DNA of 64,000 nucleotides from Bacilli bacterium (GCA_900752905.1 CAADWX010000005.1:1-64000), one strand, 5' to 3'. Positions 9,286-17,654 are shown, numbered from the stretch's first letter. Notes: generated by a model not told the origin, from the letters alone. Program-made: numbers and translations.

Positions 9286-10125
9286 ATGATAGTAAATTCA
9301 AAACAATTATTAAAAAAAGCACAGAAAGAAAAATATGCAGTCCCACATTTTAATATTAATAATTTAGAATGGTGTAAATATATTTTAGAAGAATGTAATG
9401 ATAATAAAAGTCCTGTTATAATATCAGTAAGCGAAAAAACAGCTGATTATATGGGAGGTTATAAAACAGTTGTTGATATCATAAAGGATATGCATGAATA
9501 TTATAAAATTAATATTCCAGTAGTTATACATTTGGATCATGCAAAAAGCATAGAATCTTGTATAAATGCCATAAATGCAGGATTTACATCAATAATGTAT
9601 GATGGCTCAGTACTAGGAATTAATTTAAATATAGAAAATTTAAAACAAGTTTGCGAATATGCAAAAAAATATGATGTATCAGTAGAAGGCGAAGTAGGTG
9701 TAATTAATAACAATAATGTAGATGTTGCATATACTAGTATAGGTGATTGTATTAGTATATGTAAAAATACATCTATAGATTCTTTAGCGCCTTCAATAGG
9801 TAATGTTCATGGTATTTACAAAGGAATTCCTAAAATAAATTTAAAGTTAGTAGAAGAAATATCAAATAAAACTAATATACCTTTAGTTTTACATGGAGCT
9901 TCATTTATACCAGATGAAACAATAGAAAAATTAATAAATATAGGTGTTTCAAAAATTAATATAAATACTGAATTACAAGATGAATGGGCAAAAGAAGTAA
10001 GAAACTTTTTAAATATAAATAAAAATGAAATAGATCCTAAAAAAATTATATCTTCAGGAGAAAAAAACATTAAAAATAAAATAAGAGAAAAATTAATTTT
10101 ATTTAAAAGTATTAATAAAGCATAG
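9286..10125 (+). CDS. fba: Class II fructose-bisphosphate aldolase family protein
   Basis: Zn-dependent class II aldolase, splitting fructose-1,6-bisphosphate in glycolysis or a related ketose bisphosphate. Zn ligands are visible in HLDHAKSIESC, EGEVG, GNVHGIYKG and LHGAS. I start it at ATG 9286 (279 aa, MIVNSKQLLKKAQ), as family members begin. An upstream in-frame ATG at 9265 sits almost on the extended -10 TGATATAAT (9253-9261), so it would be untranslated. Tagatose-bisphosphate aldolase cannot be excluded. murA follows 16 nt later behind its own GGAGG. Confidence 0.9.
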   Translation: MIVNSKQLLKKAQKEKYAVPHFNINNLEWCKYILEECNDNKSPVIISVSEKTADYMGGYKTVVDIIKDMHEYYKINIPVVIHLDHAKSIESCINAINAGFTSIMYDGSVLGINLNIENLKQVCEYAKKYDVSVEGEVGVINNNNVDVAYTSIGDCISICKNTSIDSLAPSIGNVHGIYKGIPKINLKLVEEISNKTNIPLVLHGASFIPDETIEKLINIGVSKININTELQDEWAKEVRNFLNINKNEIDPKKIISSGEKNIKNKIREKLILFKSINKA

Positions 10126-10141
10126 AATATGGAGGTTCAAC

Positions 10142-11398
10142 ATGAAAAGAATACAAGTAGAAGGAAACCATCTATTAAGTGGTACTATAAATATAAGTGG
10201 AGCAAAAAATAGCGCTGTAGCATTAGTTCCAGCTTCACTTTTATCAGATGAAGAAGTAAAAATAGAGAATATTCCAAATATTTCTGATATAGATGCATTG
10301 AATGAAATATTAGAATATTTAGGTGCTAAAGTAGAAAGAAATAAAGATTGTATCATAATTAATCCAAAATCTATAGTTAATAAGGAAATTCCAGAAAATA
10401 TATCAAAAAAACTAAGAGCATCATATTATTTTATGGCTGCACTTTTAGGTAAATATAAAAAAGTAGAAATGTATTTTCCTGGTGGATGTTCGATAGGTGC
10501 TCGTCCAATAGACCAAACTTTAAAAGCATTTGAAAAATTAGGGGCAAAAGTAATAAAGAATGAAAATAAATATACAATAACCGCTGAGTATTTAAAAGGT
10601 GCTCATATATATTTAGATATGCCAAGTGTAGGAGCCACAATTAATACAATTTTAGCTTCTGTTAAAGCAAGAGGAGAAACAATAATAGAAAATGCCGCTA
10701 AGGAACCAGAAATAGTAAGTGTTGCTACATTTTTAAATAATATGGGAGCACGTATAACAGGAGCTGGTACAAGTGAAATAAAAATATCAGGAGTTGATTA
10801 TTTAGCGAAAGGATTTACAGAAGTTATACCAGATAGAATAGAAGCAGGAACCTACCTTATTCTAGGGGCACTAATAGGTAAAGATTTGAAAATAAACAAT
10901 ATTATACCTAAACACATAGAAGCACTTACAGATAAATTAAAAGAAATAGGATTTGATTTAAAAATAGGATTTGATTATATAACAATATCAACAAAAGATA
11001 ATCTAAAACCAGTATCAATAAAAACATTAGGATATCCAGGATTTCCAACAGATTTGCAACAACCTTTCACAACACTACTTACAAAATGTAAAGGAATTTC
11101 TTATATAGAAGAAACAATCTATGAAAATAGATTTAAAAATGTAGAATATTTAAATAAAATGGGAGCAAACATAGAAATAATTACAGATCATAAAATAAAA
11201 ATACAAGGTCCAACAAATTTAACATGTTCAAATGTATATGCAACAGATTTACGAGGTGGAGCATCAGTTTTACTTGCCGCTTTATCATCAAAAGGTGTAA
11301 GTAATATTTATGATGTAGAACATTTATTAAGAGGATACGAAAATATTGTAGAAAAATTAAGCAATGTAGGTGCTAAAATAAAAATAGAAGAAATATAA
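10142..11398 (+). CDS. murA: UDP-N-acetylglucosamine 1-carboxyvinyltransferase
   Basis: MurA adds enolpyruvate to UDP-GlcNAc, the first committed step of peptidoglycan synthesis in the cytoplasm. The 418-residue sequence has the N-terminal GAKNSAVALVPASLL (catalytic Lys-Asn), the fosfomycin-target Cys in PGGCSIGARPIDQ and the DLRGGASVLLAAL substrate loop. The fba-murA order recalls fbaA-murZ of Bacillus, suggesting a MurZ-type paralogue. No second murA is in the window, although the position upstream of spoIID usually holds one. Confidence 0.96.
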   Translation: MKRIQVEGNHLLSGTINISGAKNSAVALVPASLLSDEEVKIENIPNISDIDALNEILEYLGAKVERNKDCIIINPKSIVNKEIPENISKKLRASYYFMAALLGKYKKVEMYFPGGCSIGARPIDQTLKAFEKLGAKVIKNENKYTITAEYLKGAHIYLDMPSVGATINTILASVKARGETIIENAAKEPEIVSVATFLNNMGARITGAGTSEIKISGVDYLAKGFTEVIPDRIEAGTYLILGALIGKDLKINNIIPKHIEALTDKLKEIGFDLKIGFDYITISTKDNLKPVSIKTLGYPGFPTDLQQPFTTLLTKCKGISYIEETIYENRFKNVEYLNKMGANIEIITDHKIKIQGPTNLTCSNVYATDLRGGASVLLAALSSKGVSNIYDVEHLLRGYENIVEKLSNVGAKIKIEEI

Positions 11399-11400
11399 TT

Positions 11401-11426
11401 AAGTAGATTTATTCTACTTTTTTTTT
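11401..11426 (+). terminator. Terminator after murA
   Basis: AAGTAGA pairs with TCTACTT over a 5-nt loop, followed by a run of T that leads into the ribosome site of the next gene. Confidence 0.7.
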
Positions 11427-11436
11427 GGAGGAACAT

Positions 11437-11994
11437 ATGAAAATAAAAGTTTTATTATTATCTATTATAATAGTTTTAATGACAATTTTAATATATATAT
11501 TTAATCTTGATAATAAAGTGTATATTCTTTCTTTAGAATCAAAAGAAGAATCAACATATATAAAAGAATATATTCTAGGTAAACATAAACTTGAAAACTA
11601 TGTAAATGGATTTATAGAAAAAAAGGATAGAATTACAGAATTAATAAAATATATAAATAATAATAAAAAAATCAATATAGGAAATAAAACATATACACTT
11701 CAAAATAGCTTAATAAAAGCAGATGTTATAATAATAAAAATAGGTGATGAAGAATTAAAATATATAAATAATTATAATGATATAGATGAATATTTAAGTG
11801 ATTTAGAAGAATTATTTTTAATTTTAAGAAAATATAGTAAAGAAAAAATAATATATAGAAATAACAGTATAGATAATAAATATAAAGAGTATACTAAAAA
11901 TAAAATAAAAAAATTATGCGAAAATAACAATATAGAATATTTAGAAGAAGATAAATATTTAACAAAACATGAATTAGAAAGTTTAATAAAATAA
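11437..11994 (+). CDS. Membrane-anchored protein, degenerate SGNH-hydrolase-like
   Basis: A 185-residue protein with one N-terminal transmembrane helix and an extracellular domain. The segment LIKADVIIIKIGDEELKY resembles the block III region of SGNH/GDSL hydrolases (normally ..ADxIxISIGxNDL), but the Asn is replaced. No GDS nucleophile block is visible, so it is probably not an active esterase. The ATG at 11437 is chosen because GGAGGA lies 5 nt upstream. Function unknown. Confidence 0.6.
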   Translation: MKIKVLLLSIIIVLMTILIYIFNLDNKVYILSLESKEESTYIKEYILGKHKLENYVNGFIEKKDRITELIKYINNNKKINIGNKTYTLQNSLIKADVIIIKIGDEELKYINNYNDIDEYLSDLEELFLILRKYSKEKIIYRNNSIDNKYKEYTKNKIKKLCENNNIEYLEEDKYLTKHELESLIK

Positions 11995-12048
11995 ATCTTG
12001 AATTTACAAAATTATATAAATATGATAATATTAAATAGAGGTGAAAAT

Positions 12049-12696
12049 ATGGAAATATCAAAGTTTTTTTCAAAAGTATTTGTATGGATGTTTATAGGTT
12101 TAGCAATTACTTTTTGTACAGGAGCACTTGTTGCAAGTAATCCTAAAGCATTAGAAACAATATTCTCATTTGGAGGATATATTGGAATTGTAATTATAGA
12201 ATTAATACTTGTGTTTGTTTTATCGGCATTTGTACATAAAATGAGTCCTGTAGCAGCAAAAATATCATTTATAGTTTATTCTGTCGTATCAGGATTAACA
12301 TTCTCTTCAATATTTGTTGTATATGAAATAGAATCAATAATGATAGTATTTTTAATGGCTGCAGCAATATTCTTTGTTTTAGCATTAATAGGATATTTTA
12401 CTAAGGCAGATATAACAAAAATAGGAACAATTTTATTAGTGTCATTGATTGTAACAATTGTGTTATCAATAATAAATATATTTGTAATGTCATCATCATT
12501 TAACTTAGTAATATGCCTTCTTGCATTAGCAATATTTATGGCTTATGTATGTTATGATGTTCAAAAGTTAAAAGCATACTATTCAAATGGATTATCTAAT
12601 GATAACATGGTTATTTATGGAGCATTAGAACTTTATCTAGATTTTATTAACATATTCTTAAGATTACTTCAATTATTTGGTAAATCAAAAGATTAA
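12049..12696 (+). CDS. Bax inhibitor-1/YccA family membrane protein
   Basis: A 215-residue protein of seven hydrophobic segments, with the typical start FFSKVFVWMFIGLAITFCTG and a C-terminal ALELYLDFINIFLRLLQLFG. YetJ-type members are pH-dependent Ca2+ leak channels; the role here is inferred from family only. AGAGGTG precedes ATG 12049. Upstream in-frame codons lack a ribosome site. Confidence 0.9.
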   Translation: MEISKFFSKVFVWMFIGLAITFCTGALVASNPKALETIFSFGGYIGIVIIELILVFVLSAFVHKMSPVAAKISFIVYSVVSGLTFSSIFVVYEIESIMIVFLMAAAIFFVLALIGYFTKADITKIGTILLVSLIVTIVLSIINIFVMSSSFNLVICLLALAIFMAYVCYDVQKLKAYYSNGLSNDNMVIYGALELYLDFINIFLRLLQLFGKSKD

Positions 12697-12704
12697 ATTA
12701 AAAG

Positions 12705-12731
12705 CAATATTAAAACTAATATTGTTTTTTT
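12705..12731 (+). terminator. Terminator after the Bax inhibitor-like gene
   Basis: CAATATTA pairs with TAATATTG across AAAC, followed by seven T. Confidence 0.8.
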
Positions 12732-12794
12732 AGTTGAAATTTGCTTCGTATAATATTTTTTGATATAATAACCTAAATATTTGGGGGTTATTAT

Positions 12795-13223
12795 ATGAAA
12801 GAAGTAATAGAAAGACTTTGTAAATATTTAATAATAAGTTCAAAAAAAGAAATAAATATAACAGAAATAGAAGAATTATTTCATTATAATAGAGCATATT
12901 TAATGAGATCATTTAAAGAATATACAGGGTATACAATTATTGAATATGTAAATATGGTAAGAGTTTATAAAACAATAGATCCATTAGTATATACAGATGA
13001 TACAATATTAAAAATATCTTTAAACAATGGTTTTAATTCGCAAGAATATTATTCAGAAAAATTTAAAGATGTAATCGGTATTTCACCGTTATCATTTAGA
13101 AAAGAGTATTCATTAATAAATAAAAGTATTAATGAATTAAAAGAAAAAAGAGAAAGCTTACTTAATTTAAAAAATAAAGAAAAAGAACTTATAAATATTA
13201 AAATATACAAAAAGACTGCTTAA
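12795..13223 (+). CDS. AraC-type helix-turn-helix protein without sensor domain
   Basis: The 142-residue protein is almost only an AraC/XylS DNA-binding domain: helix-turn-helix 1 around NITEIEELFHYNRAYLMRSFKEYTG and helix-turn-helix 2 ending in the family signature GISPLSFRKEYS. No ligand-binding domain precedes it. A charged helix follows. A GGGGG ribosome site lies just before the ATG, and a terminator overlaps the end. Targets unknown. Confidence 0.85.
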   Translation: MKEVIERLCKYLIISSKKEINITEIEELFHYNRAYLMRSFKEYTGYTIIEYVNMVRVYKTIDPLVYTDDTILKISLNNGFNSQEYYSEKFKDVIGISPLSFRKEYSLINKSINELKEKRESLLNLKNKEKELINIKIYKKTA

Positions 13224-13238
13224 TAAGGCAGTTTTTTT
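13215..13238 (+). terminator. Terminator after the AraC-type gene
   Basis: ACTGC pairs with GCAGT, flanked by A/T pairs after a bulge, then seven T. Confidence 0.6.
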
Positions 13239-13304
13239 GTCATTATTGTTTAAAAAAAAAGAAATAAATAGTTTAAAATATTACTTGTCAGGGGGAGTAA
13301 AATC

Positions 13305-13424
13305 ATGAGAAAAGAAAAAATAAAAAATTTGAAAGATATAAGAGCTTTTTTATTAGAAAAAAATAAAGAAACAATAGAAAAACCTAAAATTTTGAAATTA
13401 AATAGAATTATGAACAAAAGGTGA
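13305..13424 (+). CDS. Small basic protein of 39 residues upstream of the spoVK-like gene
   Basis: A 39-codon frame starts at ATG 13305 behind a strong GGGGGAG (13291-13297) and ends in TGA at 13424, only 5 nt before the AAA+ gene. It is very Lys-rich (MRKEKIKNLKDIRAFLLEK...) and helical in appearance, with no membrane segment. Its last codons supply the AAAGGTG ribosome site of the next gene, so the two are probably co-translated. Not recognised. Confidence 0.55.
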   Translation: MRKEKIKNLKDIRAFLLEKNKETIEKPKILKLNRIMNKR

Positions 13425-13429
13425 CATAA

Positions 13430-14281
13430 ATGGTTGATGAAATTAAAGATTTAGAAAGTATATGTAATTCTTGTAAGAAAAAACTAAATAAATTAATAGG
13501 ATTAGAAGAAGTAAAGGAAATCGTTAATAAGTTAATAAACTATTTATTATTTATAAAGGAAACTAAAGGCTTTTTAAATGTTGATTTACTTAATTTAAAT
13601 ATGGTATTTAGAGGAAATCCAGGTACTGGAAAAACAACTGTTGCAAGAATAATAGCAAATATGTTGTATGAATTAGGTTTTGTAAAAAGCAATACAGTTT
13701 TAGAAGTAACCCCAAATGATTTTATAGCAGGTTATATAGGACAAACTGGTATAAAAACACAAGAAGTTATACAAAGAGCAAAGGGAGGTGTAATATTTAT
13801 AGATGAAGCATATTCATTTAATACTGATTCAGACTATAAAGGTTATTCTGACGATGCAATCGTAGAAATATTAAAAGAAATGGAATCAAAAAATACAGTA
13901 TTTATTTTTGCAGGATACAAAGAAGAAATGGATGACTTTTTAGAACTAAACCCAGGTTTAAAATCTAGAATAGGATATGATATAGAGTTTAATGATTATT
14001 CACTTGAAGAACTTTCTATTATGCTTTTTTATAAATTAAAAATATCTGGATTTAAACTTTCTAGAAGTGCAGCAGAAGAAATAAAGAAAATAATAGAAAA
14101 TAACAAGAAAATGAAACACTTTGGTAATGGTAGAATGATTGATAATTTATATAATCAACTTGTTTTTGAACATGCTTCAAATATAAATGATTTAAACAAT
14201 AAAGAAGAAGTTATAGCAATAAAGAAAAAATCAGTTTTAAATATAAAACAAACTAAAGAAAGGGGAGGTATATTTGACTAA
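13430..14281 (+). CDS. spoVK: AAA+ ATPase of the SpoVK/CbbX family
   Basis: A 283-residue single-ring AAA+ protein: Walker A GNPGTGKTTVARI near residue 65, Walker B GVIFIDEAYSFN, and the second-region motif FAGYKEEMDDFLELNPGLKSRIG that carries the Arg finger, typical of SpoVK and CbbX. In Bacillus, SpoVK is made in the mother cell and is needed for spore maturation. The N terminus is shorter than in B. subtilis SpoVK. The stop overlaps the TTG start of the following clpP by 8 nt, implying tight coupling of ATPase and peptidase. Confidence 0.85.
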   Translation: MVDEIKDLESICNSCKKKLNKLIGLEEVKEIVNKLINYLLFIKETKGFLNVDLLNLNMVFRGNPGTGKTTVARIIANMLYELGFVKSNTVLEVTPNDFIAGYIGQTGIKTQEVIQRAKGGVIFIDEAYSFNTDSDYKGYSDDAIVEILKEMESKNTVFIFAGYKEEMDDFLELNPGLKSRIGYDIEFNDYSLEELSIMLFYKLKISGFKLSRSAAEEIKKIIENNKKMKHFGNGRMIDNLYNQLVFEHASNINDLNNKEEVIAIKKKSVLNIKQTKERGGIFD

Positions 14282-14813
14282 ATCAGAACATAATATTATA
14301 TATGAAGATTTATTAAAAAAAAGAATAATTTTTTTAGATGGAGAAATCACGGACACATTAGCTCATATAATAATATCCAAACTTCTATATTTAGATTCAA
14401 TTAGTAATGAGGATATTAAGATAATAATTAATTCACCAGGAGGTTCAGTTACAAGTGGATTAGCAATATATGATATAATTAATTATATAAAATCTGATGT
14501 TCAAACAATAGGAGTTGGTTCAATAGCTTCTATGGCTTCAATAATATTAATAAGCGGAACAAAAGGTAAAAGAAAATTATTTCCAAATGCAGAATTAATG
14601 TTACATGAGTTATCCGCTGGAATAGATGGAAAGTATGATGATCTTGTAATAGCTGCAAAACAAGTAGAAAAATCACATAAAAAATTATCAGAGATTATAT
14701 TAAAAAATAGTAATATGTCTAGTGTAGAAGTAGAACAAAATATAAAAAATGATTATTGGTTAGACCCTAAAGAAGCTCTAAATAAAGGTTTAGTAGATGA
14801 AATAATTGTTTAA
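14274..14813 (+). CDS. clpP: ClpP-type serine peptidase coupled to the SpoVK-like ATPase
   Basis: The 179-residue protein has the ClpP opening YEDLLKKRIIFLDGEI, the oxyanion segment INSPGGSV, catalytic Ser in GSIASMAS, catalytic His in ELMLHEL and catalytic Asp in NDYWLDPKEA. The triad is complete. Start is TTG 14274, set by AGGGGAGG at 14261-14268. It lies inside the end of the AAA+ gene, not beside clpX. It could be the housekeeping ClpP or a dedicated paralogue (compare TepA). The coupling favours a functional link, which is an inference. Confidence 0.88.
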   Translation: MTKSEHNIIYEDLLKKRIIFLDGEITDTLAHIIISKLLYLDSISNEDIKIIINSPGGSVTSGLAIYDIINYIKSDVQTIGVGSIASMASIILISGTKGKRKLFPNAELMLHELSAGIDGKYDDLVIAAKQVEKSHKKLSEIILKNSNMSSVEVEQNIKNDYWLDPKEALNKGLVDEIIV

Positions 14814-14837
14814 AATATGCCAATAATTTAAAAAGAC

Positions 14838-14865
14838 TTGATTTTTAAAAAAATAATGTTATAAT
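14838..14865 (+). promoter_or_regulatory. Promoter of rpmE
   Basis: TTGATT (-35), 16-nt spacer and TATAAT (-10) with an extended TGT just before it. Confidence 0.65.
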
Positions 14866-14884
14866 TAAAAATGTTAATATTTCT

Positions 14885-14903
14885 ATGACTTGAGGAAAGT
14901 CAT
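14885..14903 (+). promoter_or_regulatory. Hairpin in the rpmE leader, candidate L31 autoregulatory element
   Basis: ATGACTT and AAGTCAT pair perfectly over a GAGGA loop, about 20-38 nt before the rpmE start in a leader of roughly 50 nt. The loop carries a purine-rich GAGGA. L31 leader elements are known in several bacterial groups; whether this matches one is not established. Confidence 0.4.
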
Positions 14904-14921
14904 GGCGAAAGGAGAATATTC

Positions 14922-15131
14922 ATGAAAAAAAATATCCATCCAGAATATAAAGATATGAAAGTAACTTGTGCTTGTGGAAACGAATTTACAGTAAGATCTA
15001 ATCAAGCTGAATTACGTATTGAAGTTTGTGACAAATGTCATCCTTTCTATACAGGAAAACAAGGTACAGCTTCACGTGCAGGTAAAATAGAAAAATTCAA
15101 TCAAAAGTATGGATTAAAAGAAGAAAAATAA
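14922..15131 (+). CDS. rpmE: 50S ribosomal protein L31, zinc-binding type
   Basis: The 69-residue L31 starts MKKNIHPEYKDMKVTCACG and contains CAC and CDKCHPFYTGKQ, the Cys set of the zinc-containing (C+) form. AAAGGAG precedes the ATG. A short structured leader lies between promoter and gene. Rho, which lies just upstream of rpmE in Bacillus, is not here. Confidence 0.97.
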   Translation: MKKNIHPEYKDMKVTCACGNEFTVRSNQAELRIEVCDKCHPFYTGKQGTASRAGKIEKFNQKYGLKEEK

Positions 15132-15145
15132 TTCTTCTTTTTTTG
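15116..15145 (+). terminator. Terminator after rpmE
   Basis: AAAAGAAGAA pairs with TTCTTCTTTT over AAATAA, followed by more T. The left arm is within the last codons of rpmE. Confidence 0.75.
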
Positions 15146-15218
15146 TGTAAAGTAAAGCTTATTTAACTAAAATAATTTAAGTTTTGTGTTATACTATAAA
15201 TATATGGAAGGTGATAAA

Positions 15219-15659
15219 ATGAAAATAGGTATAGGAGCAGACCATAGAGGATTTTTAATTAAAGGAGAACTAATAGATTTCTTAAAAAGTATTGGATATG
15301 AAGTAATTGATTATGGAACAAATAGTGATGAACCAGTAGATTACCCAGTATATGCTTTTAAAGTAGGTGAAGCAATAAGGGATAAACAAATAGATAGAGG
15401 CATACTAATTTGTAGAACAGGAATTGGTATGAGTATAGCATGTAATAAAGTAAAAGGGGTTAGATGCGCTAAGGTAGACAGTGTAGAAGAAGCGGCTCTT
15501 ACAAGAATAGATAATGATAGTAATGTTATTTCAATTAGTTATGCTAAAACTCTTCCAGAAATGAAAGAAATGATAAAGACATTTTTAGAAATGAATTTTA
15601 GTAATGAAGAAAGACATAAAAGAAGAATTAATTTGATAGACAATTATAAATGTCAATAA
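15219..15659 (+). CDS. rpiB: Ribose-5-phosphate isomerase B family
   Basis: Interconverts ribose-5-P and ribulose-5-P (RpiB), or galactose-6-P in LacAB relatives. The 146-residue protein starts MKIGIGADHRGF and has the catalytic Cys segment GILICRTGIGMSIACNK, where the usual CGTG is CRTG, and ends with the ERHKRRI phosphate-site Arg cluster. ATG 15219 is selected by GGAAGGTG. A stretch of upstream in-frame codons is read over the promoter area and is not coding. The end overlaps the DUF1146 gene by 10 nt. Confidence 0.93.
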   Translation: MKIGIGADHRGFLIKGELIDFLKSIGYEVIDYGTNSDEPVDYPVYAFKVGEAIRDKQIDRGILICRTGIGMSIACNKVKGVRCAKVDSVEEAALTRIDNDSNVISISYAKTLPEMKEMIKTFLEMNFSNEERHKRRINLIDNYKCQ

Positions 15660-15847
15660 AAACAATTCTATATATTATATCTGTACCCCTTATTATATGG
15701 GCATTAGATAGTATAAATATAAATAACTTATTCAAAAAAAATAGATACTGGCAATCAAGATTATTATATATGGTAATTACCATGAGTTTGTCATATTTGA
15801 CAGTAAACTTCTTTTATGATTTCTTTTTGAATTCAAAATTCTTTTGA
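15650..15847 (+). CDS. DUF1146 (YwzB-like) small membrane protein
   Basis: A 65-residue protein with two transmembrane helices: IISVPLIIWALDSI, then FKKNRYWQSRLLYMVITMSLSYLTVNFFYDF, the DUF1146 pattern. In Bacillus the homologue ywzB lies in the same neighbourhood as murAA and spoIID. Function unknown. It overlaps rpiB by 10 nt and is part of the conserved block leading to mbl. Confidence 0.85.
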   Translation: MSIKTILYIISVPLIIWALDSININNLFKKNRYWQSRLLYMVITMSLSYLTVNFFYDFFLNSKFF

Positions 15848-15981
15848 TTAAAAAGTATAAAATAACTGAAATTCTAGATAAAACATATATGGATAGATTA
15901 AAAGGAAATAATAAATTTAGATTCTATTTCTGATCATGATATTGTGTATGCAAATGTTAGACAAAAATTAAGTAAAAAATT

Positions 15982-16005
15982 AAGACATTTATTTGTCTTT
16001 TTTTG
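15982..16005 (+). terminator. Terminator before spoIID
   Basis: AAGACA pairs with TGTCTT over a 6-nt loop and is followed by T. The 134 nt between DUF1146 and this hairpin hold only short broken frames without ribosome sites. Confidence 0.7.
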
Positions 16006-16052
16006 TTTAACATAAATAATTTTTTTCATAATAATATTAAGTGGAGGAAAAT

Positions 16053-16964
16053 ATGAAAAAAATTATTATAACAACATTATTAATAATATTTATACCATAC
16101 TTAATAGTTACATTATTTGTAAAAGATAAAAGTGCAAAATTTTTTGTAGCATCTAATACATTTGTAAGAGTATTAAATCAAGAAACAAATACTGTAAGTA
16201 AAGTACCACTTGAAGAATATGTAAAAGGTGTAGTAGCAGGCGAAATGCCAGCCTCATTTGATATAGAAGCTTTAAAAGCTCAAGCAGTAGCATCAAGGAG
16301 TTATGTTTTAAAAAAGATGAATGATAATAAAAATAATAGTTATGATGTAGTAGATACAATAAAAAATCAGGTTTATTTATCTGATGATACATTAAAAAAT
16401 AGATGGGGAACTAATTATGAATCATATAATAATAAAGTAAAAGAAGCAGTTTTTACAACAAAAGGTAAATATATTGCATATGATGGAAAAGTAATAGATG
16501 CATTATTTTTTTCAACAAGTAATGGAAAAACAGAAAATAGTGAAGATGTATTTTTAAATGCAGTTCCATATTTAAGAAGTGTAGATTCATCGTGGGATAC
16601 TATTTCTCCAGCATTTAATAGTTCAAAAGAAATAAGTTTATCCGATTTTTACTCAAAATTAAATTTACCTTATAATCCAACTTTAAATGTAAAAATATTA
16701 TCAATTACAAATTCTGGTGCTATAAAAAAGTTAAGCATAAATAATGTTTCATTTGAAAGTTATACAGTGCGTGACAAGTTAGGATTAAAGTCAACTAGTT
16801 TTAATATAACCCAAAATGGCTCAAATATAATATTTACTACAAAAGGATATGGACATGGTGTTGGTATGAGTCAATATGGAGCGCAAGGAATGGCACATCA
16901 GGGTTATAATTATTCAGATATAATAAAACATTATTATCAAGGAGTAGAAATTTTAAATTTATAG
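16053..16964 (+). CDS. spoIID: Stage II sporulation protein D, peptidoglycan lytic transglycosylase
   Basis: SpoIID cleaves glycan strands lacking stem peptides during forespore engulfment, together with SpoIIM and SpoIIP. The 303-residue protein has an N-terminal transmembrane helix, LEEYVKGVVAGEMPASFDIE with the catalytic Glu, QAVASRSYVL, and the C-terminal GYGHGVGMSQYGAQGMA with YYQGVEI. ATG 16053 is set by GTGGAGG. A CATAATAAT at 16027-16035 resembles a sigma-E -10, but no clear -35 is seen. Confidence 0.96.
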   Translation: MKKIIITTLLIIFIPYLIVTLFVKDKSAKFFVASNTFVRVLNQETNTVSKVPLEEYVKGVVAGEMPASFDIEALKAQAVASRSYVLKKMNDNKNNSYDVVDTIKNQVYLSDDTLKNRWGTNYESYNNKVKEAVFTTKGKYIAYDGKVIDALFFSTSNGKTENSEDVFLNAVPYLRSVDSSWDTISPAFNSSKEISLSDFYSKLNLPYNPTLNVKILSITNSGAIKKLSINNVSFESYTVRDKLGLKSTSFNITQNGSNIIFTTKGYGHGVGMSQYGAQGMAHQGYNYSDIIKHYYQGVEILNL

Positions 16965-17010
16965 TATAAAATCTTCATAAATGTTAAAACTCTATAATAG
17001 AGGTGAAAAA

Positions 17011-17643
17011 ATGAAGAAAATAAGATTAAAACAACCAGTAGTTTATGCTATTTATGGAGTAAGTTTTTTACTATTATTAGGTTTTCTATACTTAATTAGT
17101 CCAACAAATACTACACTAGATATTGAGGAGAATATAAATTATGTATCAAAATCAATATTAGAAGATGTAGAACCTGTTATTTCGACTGATCAAAGAATCA
17201 TTAAACCTTATACAGATGAAAGTGTTGCTCTTTTAAAGAATTTTTATGATTACGATTCGGAAGAAGAAACACAGAAAAATGCAATAATATATTATCAAAA
17301 TACATATATGCAAAGTAGTGGTGTAGCATATGGTAAATCTGATAAATTTGATATTGTAGCTGTTTTAGATGGTACAGTAACATCCATAAAAGATGATGAA
17401 TTATTAGGAACAATAGTTGAAATTAAACATGATGATAATACATTTACTTTATATCAGAGTATTACTGATGTAAAAGTAAAAGAAAATGATACTGTAACAC
17501 AAGGAACTATAATAGGAACATCTGGAACATCTAATCTACAAAAAGATTTAGGGCAACATATTTATTTTGAATTAATAAAAAATAATACACCAGTTAATCC
17601 AGAAAATTGTTATGGTAAAACATTAAAAGAATTACAGGGTTAA
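17011..17643 (+). CDS. spoIIQ: SpoIIQ-like LytM-domain protein with degenerate zinc site
   Basis: SpoIIQ sits in the forespore membrane and docks with SpoIIIAH across the intermembrane space. This 210-residue protein has an N-terminal transmembrane helix and a C-terminal M23/LytM domain (about 110-205). The first zinc motif HxxxD is replaced (SSGVAYG), and HxH is reduced to HIY in GQHIYFEL, so it should not be an active peptidase. Position between spoIID and spoIIID supports the call. ATG 17011 is set by AGAGGTG. Confidence 0.9.
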   Translation: MKKIRLKQPVVYAIYGVSFLLLLGFLYLISPTNTTLDIEENINYVSKSILEDVEPVISTDQRIIKPYTDESVALLKNFYDYDSEEETQKNAIIYYQNTYMQSSGVAYGKSDKFDIVAVLDGTVTSIKDDELLGTIVEIKHDDNTFTLYQSITDVKVKENDTVTQGTIIGTSGTSNLQKDLGQHIYFELIKNNTPVNPENCYGKTLKELQG

Positions 17644-17654
17644 ATCCCTTTTTT
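17636..17654 (+). terminator. Weak terminator after spoIIQ
   Basis: AGGG pairs with CCCT over the stop codon region, followed by six T; only 4 bp. Confidence 0.4.

Noticed and set aside
14892..14910. GAGGAAAGTC followed by ATGGCGAAAGG resembles a conserved piece of type B RNase P RNA.
   Set aside because: Only about 10 nt match, the rest of the RNA cannot fit before rpmE, and the segment is better explained as a hairpin leader.
15848..15980. Short frames with protein-like pieces (YKITEILDKTYMDRLKG and DHDIVYANVRQKLSKKL) between DUF1146 and spoIID.
   Set aside because: They lie in different frames without ribosome sites. They could be a decayed small gene, but nothing identifies it.
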